Positions 21,771 through 33,681 of a stretch of DNA of 64,000 nt are shown here, one piece after another (the first letter of the stretch is position 1; each line of letters starts with the position of its first letter). The DNA is from Larix kaempferi (Eukaryota > Streptophyta > Pinopsida > Pinales > Pinaceae): assembly GCA_027924585.1 (NCBI GenBank), contig BSBM01000904.1, forward strand, positions 20,607,001-20,671,000. Direction: 5' to 3'. The notes beneath the pieces are model-generated. The model was not told where the DNA came from, did not search any database, and was given only the letters and a program-made list of their open reading frames with translations. The position numbers and the translations under genes are program-made.

Positions 21771-24000
21771 AGAAAGTGAAAACACAGAGTTGAAGTTTCA
21801 GTCAATCTCCGCATTTTTTTAATTAAGCAGAGTATGAAAAGAACATTATATCGGAAAAACATCATAGTTTGAACCCTATGTACACACCATTCAACACATT
21901 GAAGCAGTATATAAAACATCATCCAAGGAAATATCCAACTATAACATACATTAAATATTATTGAGACAACATCAGGAAAAATATCGAAACACAAAACATA
22001 TCAATTGCAGCATACATGTTTTTGGCTTATATATATGTATTTATATATACAATGTACAAACAATCAACTGCATATATACATTGCCAGGCACAGAAAAGAT
22101 TTACAAAATCTGCAGTTGACTATGTATGCCTCTAGAAGTATCCAAATGTAGTTTTTTTTCCTGAATATGTGTTTATATGTTTCCATCAAAATCATGACAA
22201 CAGTGTTTGGCAACATATAGGATGCATGGAGAGGTGTTGTATACAGCAGTACAGAACTGTAGCAGTTGACCATTCTGACTGTAAGGTCTTATCAGAAGGA
22301 ATTGTAAAACAAAATTTGGGGCTGTGCGAGGACTGTTTTTTTTTTTTAAATTCAAGGGTACAAAACTAGTCGAAGAACTAGAAGCATATGCATCTATGCA
22401 TGTTCACTTGGTAAGACCATGATTATATCAAAAAACAGTTTTTTTGTAAAGTTTTTTTCTTTTTTTTGTATGGAAGCCCGTGTCACTATGAATAAGTATT
22501 TTCCAGATTTTGATATATGCTTTGCAAAATTTTGGCTGAAAGCATCATGGTCAATGTACTTGCAAGGGTGCTGTAGTTTTTTCCCTGCACATTGAGAAAA
22601 AGGAAAATATTATGATCAAAAGCAAGGGAAAGTTGAAACCAAAACAGGTCACATAAAAGTTAAAGCTGAAAAGTAGTTGCAATGACTGTAAAGACTGATA
22701 ATTAGCAAACAAGAATAGTAGCCACATAAGTATAATGCAGGAGTTGGATGCGTTGATCGATGCAGGTGATGAACATTTGCAGCTAGATACAAAGGATTCA
22801 TATCTGCAAGGGACTATCGAGTTTGTTCTTCATTTCCAGTCTATACCAGTTAACATGGGATATATGTTTCAAACAGGTGGCAAATATGTTGTGCTGTTGC
22901 AAATGCAAGGCCAGAATGCATGAAATATGTGATTTTGAAAATGTGATTGGAGCATTTGCATGTGCATAGAAAACAATAAATTTGGAATGAAAACAAAGTT
23001 CAATGTTTGAAGAAACAATCAACCTAAAAACATATAAAAAATGCAGTTGACATAAACAGTTGACATGTGCTATTTTTAGTGTAACACATTGACAGGTTTA
23101 GATGGCAATTCAATTGGTTTGTATAGCATTGTGAAGATCAAATGAAGCAGAGATGTAGATTGGTTTTTGGATGTTGATTCGATGTTTTTATTTGATGCAG
23201 TGACTTTTTTTGGGGGGGGGTATGGGAAAAGGAAAAGAAAAAATTCAAGACAAATATATGGAGATCAGAAAGTCTGTATGCAATTTGTACCTTTTTTTTC
23301 CCTATAGTTATTTGAAAATAAGTCTTGGAATTTCCATTGTCGTGGTCTGTCTCTTGTCAAGGGAAACATGGACCGGGATTTGGTCTTCCCTGTTTCTATT
23401 TTGGTTATTTAGACTTGCTGTAATTTTGAAATCTTTGCATGATTGATAGTAATTTACTATGGTGTAGTTTAGGACTATCTAAAATTTGTTGAAGCCAAGT
23501 ATTTGTTGAATAGCCGATATGATTACATATATGTTTATTGTTGGTTGCTAAAGGCAAAGAACAATTACTAAAACATGGGCATGAATAGGTTTTTTTTTTT
23601 TTGAATTGCAAAAAAACATTGCAAAAGACAGATAAGTGGCATTGCTACATTTATTTCCATAATTGGTTGCCTAGGGCATAATAGAAGATAGCACCAAAAG
23701 GAAAGCATCTGCAGAAATTGTGTGCAGTTGCCTTACATTGGTAAAGAATCAGAAAAATGTTCTAAATGTCAAGAAGCGAAGTGGCCATATTTAGTTGGCA
23801 ATGACCAGAAGACAGTGACAAGTGGGAGGAAGCACATTTTCTATCTACAACCATAGTTAACATGATAGAGGTAGATATTTAAATTGGAAGCAGATTTTGT
23901 GGCGATAAAAAATATTAGGTTACAGGAGCATAATAGAAAACATAAATATGCGGCGATGTGTAGGCATGTAATGGATATATGTTTAACATGCCTTTCTCGT
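21771..24000. other. Helentron non-coding stretch between solo LTR and RPA-like gene
   Basis: No domain recognised on either strand. Homopolymer runs (T near 22330, 22440; G near 23210-23220) differ in length from copy 2. Part of 21815-21910 has a diverged relative at about 39880-40000 ('caccattcaacacatt'). Possible 3' UTR of the RPA-like gene. Confidence 0.5.
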
Positions 24001-26392
24001 TCAAAGTTTTTTAAAGTCGAGTACTCGGTTGTTCATTGCCAAAGTGAAAACTCCTTGGTGATTGAATCTGCGGAGATGGTAAATAGTTGATGAAACTGAT
24101 TTACAATATTGTTCATATGACACAGCTGCAACAGCTGGGCAATATTCTTTCAGCTGTATCCCTTGAACAGTGCATTCGATAACTCCCTCATCTGTTTCCA
24201 ACTTGCAGTGTAAGATATGTTCAAATGTCGTGCGAGTGCCATGGTTGCAAAACCAACAGTAGGCTGTGCTTTGAATCATAGGCAGCTTGCATTCTGAACA
24301 TGTGCATTGGAAAGGTGGTGCAAAAGCATTTTTTATTTTCAGTTTTCCAAACATCTGTTACAGGTTTGAACATCAAAAATAGGAAAAAAGTGACATTTAG
24401 CAGGGGTAAATAGAAATTGCAAAGATAAATTGAAAGTGCAGTATTGAGTGCAAGTGTGTGAATTGTGTTTTTCAAATTGTTATTTGAGATGCCATAGACA
24501 TGACATTAATCTATGCCTCTAGTTTTAATCGTTGCCAGGGATTAATTGAAATATGAAACTTGCATTGAAAAAGAGTTTTTGGACATGTTGCAAGGACATG
24601 TTTTTTTTTTTATCGAATTGAACAAGGAAATCTATTGACTAGATCAATATATACAACAATCAAATTTGGTTGAATGCAAGAGTTAATAGCAATTGAAAGT
24701 TGTGTGTGCTGAAAGATAAGTAAATAGGAAAATACAATATTGGTTAAGCTTGTGAAGAAAAGCAGAACCATGTTTAGGAATGAAATAAATTGAAATGTGA
24801 AAAAATTGAAGTTCATTATCAGGATTGTAAGCGAATTGCAAAATGACTTTAACTATGTTTGTATAATTGGATTTTTTATGCCTAGAATTTTGTAAATGCG
24901 GAATGAACATAGAAAAGAAAATACTTTTTTCATAGTGCTAGTTGAAATTGAATAGGGAAAGCCATTTTTCGATAGCTTACCTGTGTTTTTGCTTCAATTA
25001 CTAGCAGCAAACTCTGGATTGCGAATTCATCATTCAAAGGATCAATAAATGTTGCCTGGGAAGTCCTCATTAGGTGGCTGCCTTTTGGACCCGGCCTGAT
25101 AATGTTTTTGATTAAGTAAAGAGGAGGTTCGTCCTGTGCAAGTTGTTGTTGAACGCATAGAAAGAACGTTTTATAGTTTTCATTGACTTGAAACTGCAAA
25201 GGGGGGAAAATGAAACAATTAGATAGCATAAAACATGTTCGATGAACAGAAGCAGATGCTGGAAAAGGGAATGTCAGTATGTTTAAGGTGCAAAAACCAA
25301 AGGGAAAGGATTTGTTTTCTTTTATTTTGCCAGAAAGCTCACTAGAACTAAACAATATCTTTATGTACGTAATCATTTTTTATAGATAAGGAGCGGGCAA
25401 TGTACAGTGGCTTAGTCATTTGTAGTTTCACCATCTCTGATGTAGAAATCCAACTGCTTGTTGATGTATTGACAGCTGACCACCATTATTGCAACACTGC
25501 CAACAACATATGTTTCGTCCAACGACACCAGCTCTGAAATTGTCATGTCAAGAGGAAGACAACGCGATTTACAGACCTGTTATATTGTTTCAATACAGGT
25601 GGAAGGCAATATTTCTATTGAATTTATAGCATCTCCGCGATCATATTGGCCTTTTTTCTTTAATTCAAATCCAGTTATTCGTATGCTTTTGCCAGGCAAG
25701 AGAAAGTTACCAAATTGGTTTATGATATTATCATTCATTGTAGCAGTAATTGTCATCAAACCATCTTTGTCGACAAGATCTGTGTGCAAAATATTTGTCT
25801 TAGCAGGCGAGTTTTGGCTTCGATTTTGTGCAGGACCGTAAACAGCCAAAACATCACCCTCAAAAACATGTGTATGTGACATAGTGCACAGTTGTATGAT
25901 AGACGATGCTTCTACTAAAGCTTGTTTCAGTCTGCAAAGACAATGAAATGAAATTGTCAAAAAAGGAAAGCAATAGTCTGTAGAAACTTTTGGATTTTGA
26001 ACTGCGTAGTGGAAATGACAGGTTCAAGATCCTTATGCAAGAAAAATTCAATTTGAAGTAAATGCATCACAATGTTAGTGAGACAAATTGTCAATGCAGT
26101 CAATGAAATAAAGAAACAGTAGGCAGGGGGGAGCTGAAATGAGAAATTTAATGCAAAAGGAAAGAGCATTACCTTTTTGGACTGCTTGTTGTTGCATCTG
26201 TAAGAGGCAAGGAGGGAGTTGTCATTGAAATAGTATATGTACCATCATTTGAAGGAGGGGGACTTCTTTCAGCAGATGGACTATTTGGTGTTTGTATCAT
26301 TGCCATGGCGGTTTGCTTTGTAGAAATATGCTTTCTGTCTCTGGCTTTGTTTGAAGCAATATAGCTGCTTCTTGATGAATTTGCAAAGATAT
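24001..26392 (-). pseudogene. Helitron-encoded RPA1-like ssDNA-binding protein gene (intron-containing)
   Basis: Four exons can be read on the minus strand. Exon A 26392-26173 (S/P-rich linker, 'SNDGTYTISM') has acceptor 'tgtgcag' and donor 'G|gtaatg'. It joins in phase to exon B 25931-25412, an OB-fold resembling the RPA70 DNA-binding domains ('VFEGDVLAVYGPAQNRSQ', 'LVDKDGLMTITATMND', 'GKSIRITGFELKKKGQYD'). Exon C 25193-24981 ('FQVNENYKTFFLC', ending 'VIEAKTQ') has donor 'cag|gtaagc' and joins in phase to exon D 24354-24001, a Cys-rich C-terminal finger ('QCTCSECK', 'CWFCNHG'), like the RPA C-terminal zinc domain. The B-C junction is unclear. One TAA interrupts exon B near 25575; the same codon is GAA in copy 2. 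RPA-like proteins are known passengers of plant Helitrons and presumably protect ssDNA during rolling-circle transposition. Confidence 0.75.
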
Positions 26393-27107
26393 CTGCACAT
26401 GGAAGAAGCAGATACAAGTACAAATTTTTTTGGTTTATATCGGACAAGAAAACAGTAGTTTTGACAAGCCACAGGCATAAAGCAGACCAAAGAATGTGTA
26501 TCTGATGAAAGGCCGAAAGATATTTTGCATTACTTGCTAGAAAAGACAAACAAGGAAAAAATTCAAATGAAAATGATAAGAAATGTAGATGAAAAGCATT
26601 GAAAATTGACATAATGCATAAGCTTGTTCAAAGACATTCGACAACAAAGAATAATATTTGTTAGAGTGAAAAATGTTTGCATTGGAAGACGTTGGATTAT
26701 AATTCATTGTTGCTAAAATGAATTATACTGTTGAAAAGGACATTGAAATTTGTTGTTTGATGACATTTTTAAAAAGCATGTAGCATAGGCAAGGGAGATT
26801 GTTTTTTTTTGGTAGGCACAATTGTGATGAGCGTAATTGCAACTTGTAGAAAGAGGGGTATCGAGGCTATTGACAAGGCATTGTTCAACTGTAGTTGAGT
26901 GGAAAAAACTAGTTTCTTACATGTTTTTTTTTTTGTATCTATTTTTTGCTGCAAAATGCAATTGCCTGGGCAATGTAGAAGAGAATGTAGTTGCGATGGC
27001 CATTGAAACATTTTTTATTTAAATCGAGATCAAAATTGAGAAAAATGGGCTTTGAAAGCAATTACAACAATTGCAACAGCATGAAGCGAGTAAGTGGAAT
27101 ATGTGAA

Positions 27108-29110
27108 CTAAATGGATTTTGTCGAAGTGATGGGGATTGACAAGAGACCAATGAAATGGTCAGACCAGTATGCATCAGAGACAGTAGATGAAAGGGTATC
27201 AAGTTGTAGATTTTTCCAAAAGTGGTCAATCATTGAGCCATAGTTTGTTGTAACTTGATCTGTTTTCAATTTTAGATTTTTCGTTTGCATAAACTGCTCC
27301 AATTTTTTTTTCTATGGTGTTTGTTTCAACATATCGATGTTAAAGTCTCTTGCAATAACAATTGGCATATTGTTGTTGTTTCTGGACAAAATAGAATCCA
27401 AGGCATGGAACAGCTGCTCGAGAACGGCGTTTGGTCTGTTATAAATGTTTACAAGCTTAATAATGGAGTTAGAAATATTGAGATCAACAACAATTGCTTC
27501 TACATAGTTTTCTTTATAGATTGTTGTTTCTAGAATAATGATCTCTTTATGTACAGCTGTTAGAACACCATGTATTGAATAGGCTACAATACAATTGTAT
27601 CGGTTTGTGAATGTATCATTTTTGGGAGGAATTGGCATGTGGGTTTCCTGAAAACAAAGAATATGTGACTCTAGCAGTTCAATGTCATTTGCGACATCTT
27701 GAATGTGCAAAGCCAAGCTGCGAGTGTTAAGTGACGATATCAGTAGGTGTCTAGTAGAAGTAATTGATTTAAGGCCAAATTGAAATTCCAAAGCTGCATT
27801 TTTTTCTAGTCTATTCAACTCGGTGACTACTTTTGCTGAGACAAAGAAATTCTTCTGTTCCAAGTTATTCAGAAGATAAAGAGAGTCAATTGCTTTTACA
27901 CGAGAAAGTGCAGTGTAAACAAGCCCATGTTTTGTAACACCTTTTGGATCAAATGGCAACTTTTGAAGAGTAATCCCTGAGCTCTGTGAATTGTCCGAGC
28001 ACATGCTAATTGAATTGGAAATTGTATTCGAGTGAAATTTGTTTTATTGCCAAGGCAGATTTGTGTCACCATTCTTTTGATTGGTGTCCAAGTATGGATA
28101 ATAGAATCAATATACAGTTGATGCATATTGGCACGTGTAATTGCACTGATCTTTGCATTAGTAAATTCGATCCAGATGATGTTTGGATTTCTTTGATCAT
28201 AGTACCTAAAGATACCTTCTGCGCCATTGACAAGGCCATCTTCGAGTAGATAGTTGCCACCAACCAGTTCAACCAGCATGTTTTTTTCACGGTAATTGTG
28301 ACGGGAAGTTGATTTTTTTCTGATGTTCAAAAGTGTTTTGAACATGATCAACTTTAGTGTCTTCTGCTACAAATGTAAAGGCCTTTGTCTGCACAGCTGA
28401 CAACATTCTAGAATTGTGTTCATCAACATCTTTATTGCGATAAAAAAGGAAGGGGAATGATGGATCGATTGGTGGTTTCCTATGACAATGTGTGTTCAAA
28501 TATCGGATATCATTAGATGTTTGGTTGCCTTTTCTTATTCTATTCAAAATAGCAATGAACATTTCATATTTTTGGCGTACAACTGTTTTAAGTTCAAAAT
28601 ATTTGACATTGTCAATCCAAAAGCTGTAAGGAAATTTCTGATACTGGAACGATGGAAACTCAAAGATCCAAGAATCATGTATAGGTTCGGCTTGGAAAAA
28701 ATCGCCATAGAAAATGACATCAACATTGCCGAATGGTATTGTCGGTGTGTGCATAATTTGACGAAGGCGTTTGTCTATGTTGTGTAGCATACGGGATCCT
28801 ATTAAGGACACTTCATCAAGCAGAAGCACGTGCAATTGTTCAAACTGTTTGGACATGAGATCTAGAGTATTTGAACTTAAGGGGAGCAAGTTCGCAGAGT
28901 TCAAAGGAAGCTTGAAGGCGGAATGAACAGTGACACCATCAACATGATATGCAGCTTTTCCAGTCAATGCAGCAATTAGGCCTTTTCTTTTTAGTGGGTC
29001 ACTGCCAAGGTCCTTGTCATAGAAGAGTACAAGGGCATCGTAAATAGCCTTTGCAGTATGTGTTTTGCCTGTGCCAGCACTTCCTGTCAGAAACAGATAT
29101 ACTGGCTTGC
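27108..29110 (-). pseudogene. PIF1-like helicase fused to EEP endonuclease (RepHel-EN C-terminal half)
   Basis: Helicase: Walker A 'GSAGTGKT' at 29084-29061; Walker B 'LLLDEVSLIGSRM' and 'GDFFQAEPI' in the frame ending 28287; then 'LVGGNYLLEDGLVNGAEG' and 'QLACARTIHRAQG' in 28351-27896; then 'GVTKHGLVYTALSRVK' in 28004-27312. That last frame continues without a stop into an endonuclease/exonuclease/phosphatase domain: 'LISSLNTRSL', 'LESHILCFQETHM' (catalytic Glu about 27647), 'ARDFNID' (Asp, Asn; Arg replaces the usual Gly), and after one TAG at about 27309 'YGSMIDHFW' and 'YWSDHF' (catalytic Asp-His about 27161-27156). Frameshifts near 28310 and 27980. The fusion is directly visible. Helicase unwinds the transposon strand; the endonuclease role in Helentrons is unproven. 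Confidence 0.85.
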
Positions 29111-29244
29111 AGGGTTTTTTTTTTTTTGAGATATAATTTCTTTAACTGTAGATTGTTGTTCAATGTTTAGTTCTCTTCGTGTTGCAATATAGGTGTCTAT
29201 GTCAGGGAGAAATGGTTTTGTATTTACATTTGACATTCTCATTT

Positions 29245-32149
29245 CTATTGGCATGGGTCATTTTTTTTATGCAGGATGTCGTCACGGATATCATATTGTT
29301 CAAAAGTAGTTGAATGATTGAAATACTTGGTCTCTATTTCCAAAGTCTTTGCCATTTCAGCTTCTTTCTCAACAGTTTCTGTTGCATTGTCAATGTTACC
29401 CCATTTTGTTGTTGTCTTGACAAAGAACTTTTCCTCGGCAATGGCAACTTGCAATTTGTTTTTTGCATATGCGTTTGTCCATGTTTCCATTGCATGAGTC
29501 AAAAAATTTGTGAGGTTTCTATGAGGCATGAATAACAACAGTTTTTCTCTTGCAAAGTTCTCAGGATCCTTCTCTTCATTGTATCGGACATATCGAATAA
29601 TACATGGTCTATTTATTTTGATTGTTTTTGCATTTACAAAGCAAAAGCAAGATGCATATTCAGCAAAAGAAACATTTTCCAGCTCAGGAGGTCGTTGGAT
29701 GTATCTATCTATGATTGATGGGGCAATAATGTCTTCAGAATCATCAGCTTCTCTTTCCAACAAAGATGGTTTTTGAAAGACAATAATCTGTTTATCATCT
29801 GGTGTAGTGTTTATGAAAATTGTTTTTCTTGATGATGAATGCAAAGGTAAAGAAATCACAATATGAACTGCTTGTCTAATGGACATATGTTGCATGTTCA
29901 ATAGTGTGTTCCCAAGCTTCCGTATTGTTTCAAGCTGGCTACAGTTTTTGAAACAACCTCTTCCTTTATCTTTTTTAGGGCCATTGTCATAGGCCTATCT
30001 AATTTTGTTATGTATGCGCTTATGTATCTTGCAGTGGCATATGCATCTAAAATGAATTGAGCATCGGTGTTAGCCTGACACAAGATTGGGATCCCTCTTG
30101 CAAACGGATTTATCTAGATATCTGCAGGGTCTCTTTTTAGTATCAATGTCGGTTGCTTAATCAAACAAGACAAGAGCGCAATGTAATTGTCCTTAGTGTA
30201 ATTCAATTCTTCTAGAAATGAGTCAAAGGACATGTCTTTTGGATATTGTTTACACTCAAGAGCGTTGTAAAGGAGTCTTCTTTTTTCGTCCAAGTTGTCA
30301 AAATCATTGTCTTTGGGTTCCAAGACTATTGTTTTGTCAATTGGAAACACAGGGAAGTGAAATCTACATTTTGAATTGTGATGTTTTCTACATGTCCTTG
30401 TATGTTGATGAGTTTGGATCTTGACCATTTCTTTGGTAAGCAAAGAAGAATCTGTTGCAATATATTCATCAACAAAAGATGCTACTTCATGGTTGGTATT
30501 TTTTCCATATACTGGTGCATTTTCAATCCAAAGAAGCCCATGTTCATGTTCATTTCCTCTTTGCTGGAATTCAGTTGTAAAGAAGTAGTCATTCACCTTG
30601 CCAAAGAGTGTATTATTTTTTAATATCAAAGATTTCAACGAATTGAATCTACGTCTATAATAGCGACTACACACCACTGGGTGTTTTCTTATTAGGTTGT
30701 CAATATCAATGTCCGAAGGAAACTTTGATGGGCTGGAGAGCTTCTTCTGTTCAAGTTCTTGCAAAGAATTGCACAATGGTTTCCAAAGATGTTCAGCAGC
30801 TGTAAATCTCACAAAAAAGTAGGTGGTCCTAGTTGCCGGATCGTTGCGAAAAGATCTTTCTTCATGTTGTCAAAGTAGTCAGGAGATGTACGGATGGCTT
30901 TCAACGTACAATATGCAATTGAAGATTTGATGATTTTTTGGAGATTGGTCTGTGACTTAACATCTTTTGCTGTTAATTTTTTCCCTTTCAATTCTCCTAT
31001 ACGAATTGATATCCAAGCAGTACTAGAAATTTGGCCTATCAAGACTTTTACTGTTTTGAAGAACAAGTTTGTAGGATGTGCTTCAAAGTCCGTACTTTCA
31101 TGTTCCAACTCCCATTGCACAACTTGTTGATATCGATATCGATTGTAGATGTCATTGGGTCGGCTACATCCATAGAAAAGTGTTGGGAAATTCAACTCTT
31201 CAGAGAACTTGTCTTGGAAAATGCCTAGTGGTCGATGATTTTTGAAAGGTGCAATCTCTACAAGCTTGTTAGGCAAATCGTCTATTAGATGTGTCTCTGC
31301 ATATCCATGCACCATTGTTTCGGTTGCTGGTTCAATTTCTGTTTCATGAATGGGTTCAATGGTTTCTTCCAATGGTGTACAACTGTTTTCTTCATCAGTA
31401 GAAGAGGCAAGGTCAAGTTGGTTGGACTCTTTCTCTGCTAATTGAATAAACTTTGTTTCCCAGCCGGGCACAATAGAAATATCTTCTTGTTTGTAAAGTT
31501 CCATGCTACAAAGCATTTTTAATGCAAGCATGACAATGTTTGGGTGCACGTTTCCTGATATGTAAGCATTTTTGTATTCCAATTTCCGCTTTAACATAAT
31601 TCCAATTGTCATGCCATCTTCAAGGTTTCTTGGCAAAGTCTTTTGCACTTTGTCTAGAGATGCAGGAACATTTATGACTGTTCCAGTCAGCCCTAGTTGA
31701 GCTCGTTTATAACCTAGTTGTTGAATCTGTGCAAAGGCAATTCTTGGAGAGACAAGTCGCTCTTCCAATGGTGTCAACATGTTTACAATCGACAATGCGT
31801 TGTTGCGACGAATGTTCAATGGTGTTGCAAAGACTGGTATTTCTGGATGTGAAACATTTTTTTTGCAATATTTGCAGATGTGCATGTCCAATGCAAATGA
31901 AGGAGCCGTATCCATCCATGGCAAAGATGTCAATGCAAGGAAAGTGTTTTTGTTGATTCGGCGGATGTCTTTTTTGAAATGCAATCTTTTGCATATGGAA
32001 CAAGCATTTATAGGTGTATCTTCAATAGCTTTTAAGTATTGGGAAGTTGCTTGTTTGGCCTTTTGTGTTTCTTTTTGCTTTTTAAAAGCTTCGAATGCTG
32101 CGAAGCGCATAGACCTTTTTTTCGATCGTAAATTCTTGAATCGTTGCAT
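29245..32149 (-). pseudogene. Helitron Rep (HUH, Y2) with N-terminal domain
   Basis: 32149-30809 (446 codons): basic N-terminus, paired CxxC motifs ('CSICK', 'CKYCKKN'), and 'LTPLEERLVSPRIAFAQIQ', a region typical of Helitron replicases upstream of Rep (DUF6570-like), ending in 'LFATIRQLGPPTF', the start of the Helitron Rep N-domain. A frameshift at about 30810 leads to 30812-30114: 'FTTEFQQRGNEHEHGLLW', where His-x-His at about 30548-30540 is the HUH metal site. One TAG (30116-30114) replaces the Trp of 'ADIWINPF'. Then 30083-29898 carries the paired catalytic tyrosines ('ARYISAYITK', Tyr at about 30026 and 30014, three residues between). A frameshift near 29920 is followed by 29901-29245 ('LGNTLLNMQHMSIRQAVHIV'). 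Rep nicks and joins ssDNA in rolling-circle transposition. All motif residues survive; only reading frame is lost. Confidence 0.88.
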
Positions 32150-32731
32150 GTTGTTGTTTTCTACGTTGTTTCCATCTGTTGGTGGTTTTCAGTTGCAGTA
32201 CATGAACGTTTGTATATGCCATGTTGCTTTGCTATTGTTGTTTTTTGTTTTCCTGCTTTGTCATGATTTTGTCAATTTCTTTGTTTTCACTCTAGAGTTT
32301 TTTTGGAAGGGTTGATAGAAGGTGTGTTTTCTGAGGCAGGTGCATAAGGAAATTGCTGATCAGAGCAGCCATCTTCCACACTTTGACAAATATTAAAGCA
32401 ATTTGGTACGGGGTTTTCCATTGCAAAGGACCTTCCTAAGTTATTTGTTTGAAACAATGGATGGAAGTGACAATGGTCTTAACATTTTTCAACTTGCAAG
32501 ATAAACATGTTCATTGTAGAGGCATTTGTTGGGTAATACCGACCTTGAATCCTGGCCAGGCGTGTATCCCAAATGGAAATGTTCACTTCCAACATATCTG
32601 ACAACCATTGAATTGCAACTCACCGCCGTCTATATGGCCAATATTAAAAGGCGTTGCCAAATTCATAACAAATGTTTGCTAGCTAGAAACAAGACAAGCA
32701 TTATGTACTATGGATGGTGTAAGATATGTAG
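32150..32731 (-). other. Region between Rep and OTU-like domain
   Basis: No recognisable domain. The minus strand is A-rich and may be an intron or linker of the element. A plus-strand open frame (31779-32315) overlaps the conserved Rep N-region and is its antisense shadow. Confidence 0.4.
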
Positions 32732-33681
32732 TCAAACAATGGAATGATCTATTGTCATTAGACTGTATGCAATTGAAGAAAGTAGTTGTACAAGTGTCTT
32801 CCTAAGACTCATACTATCAAAGCTCTTTGACAATTTTGAAATCGATTCAAATAACGAATCAGAACAATGACCTTCAATTGTTGGGAAGATATCAAAACCT
32901 TGTTGAAGGAGAATTTCTCTAGAGGGAGATATCTCGAGAAAAGTGTTACAACAAGAGCTATTGAAAATTCCATTTGGAAATTCTTGAGGTAGGAAATGGT
33001 GAGGTATAGTCGTTTTGCAAGCAAGCAATGGTTCAAAGTGTCCAGCAGCTGGTATATGATCATGGAACAAAATGTTATAACAGTAGCCAACAAGTGTGGA
33101 TTGAAATGGAGGTACTTTTTTTTGCTTAACGACGACCAAACAACAACTAGAACATTTAGCCAATGTGCAAACCACTTGATGCAGAAGATATCGCCCCACA
33201 GGCCATGATCATTTACAGCGTCTAGTTGCGAAGCAGGTTGGGACATTCATTGTAGATAAAGGTCTTTGTCTTGCATGCCATGCAATCCAGACAAGTACAC
33301 AGGGTCGAGCTCCAAGTTGAATAAAGAAATTACAGTAGGGTCCATTTGTGCAAGACGAACGCGGAAATGGTTCACAACAACCTCTCTTATTTCTGTTGAT
33401 GTGTACCGAAAATGCAAAAGAGCAGCAAATGCGTCAAATAGGCAATCACCATTTTGGAAATGAAAATCCTTTAGACGAAGCAAATGTTGTTTTGACAATG
33501 CAATGTCAATTTCTTCAAGATCTCGGTGGCCTGTTTCCAAGCCCTTTGAAAGGCCATCTGAAGGCTGCAAAGCTCGTAGCATCTTTATGGCAGTAGAACA
33601 TGCAAAAGAGGCGTCTGCAAAAGTATTTTCAAGACACGGACAAGGGAAAAAAACAACGAGAGTTAGAGAAGGTTTTTGCAA
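32732..33681 (-). pseudogene. OTU-like cysteine protease domain of the Helentron
   Basis: 33681-33247 reads 'HFQNGDCLFDAFAALLHF' (Asp and Cys of the OTU active site at about 33447-33442) then 'IREVVVNHFRVRLAQMD'. A single TGA at about 33249-33247 is followed in the same frame by 'NDHGLWGDIFCIKWFAHWL', matching the central 'WG(G/D)...A' OTU strand. A frameshift in the A-run near 33120 (minus sense) moves to the frame of 33199-32732, which has 'YNILFHDHIPAAGHFEPLL' with the His of the catalytic dyad at about 33040. Thus D/C/H are all present but split by one stop and one frameshift. OTU domains are deubiquitinase-like and are known in some Helentron-type elements; their role there is unknown. 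Confidence 0.7.

Noticed and set aside
21604-21822. 72-codon ORF repeated at 59956-60174
   Set aside because: Covers the end of the solo LTR and flanking DNA; identical by duplication, not by coding constraint.
31779-32315. 178-codon plus-strand ORF
   Set aside because: It lies antisense to the conserved Rep N-terminal region (paired CxxC, LTPLEERL motif) and has no domain of its own.
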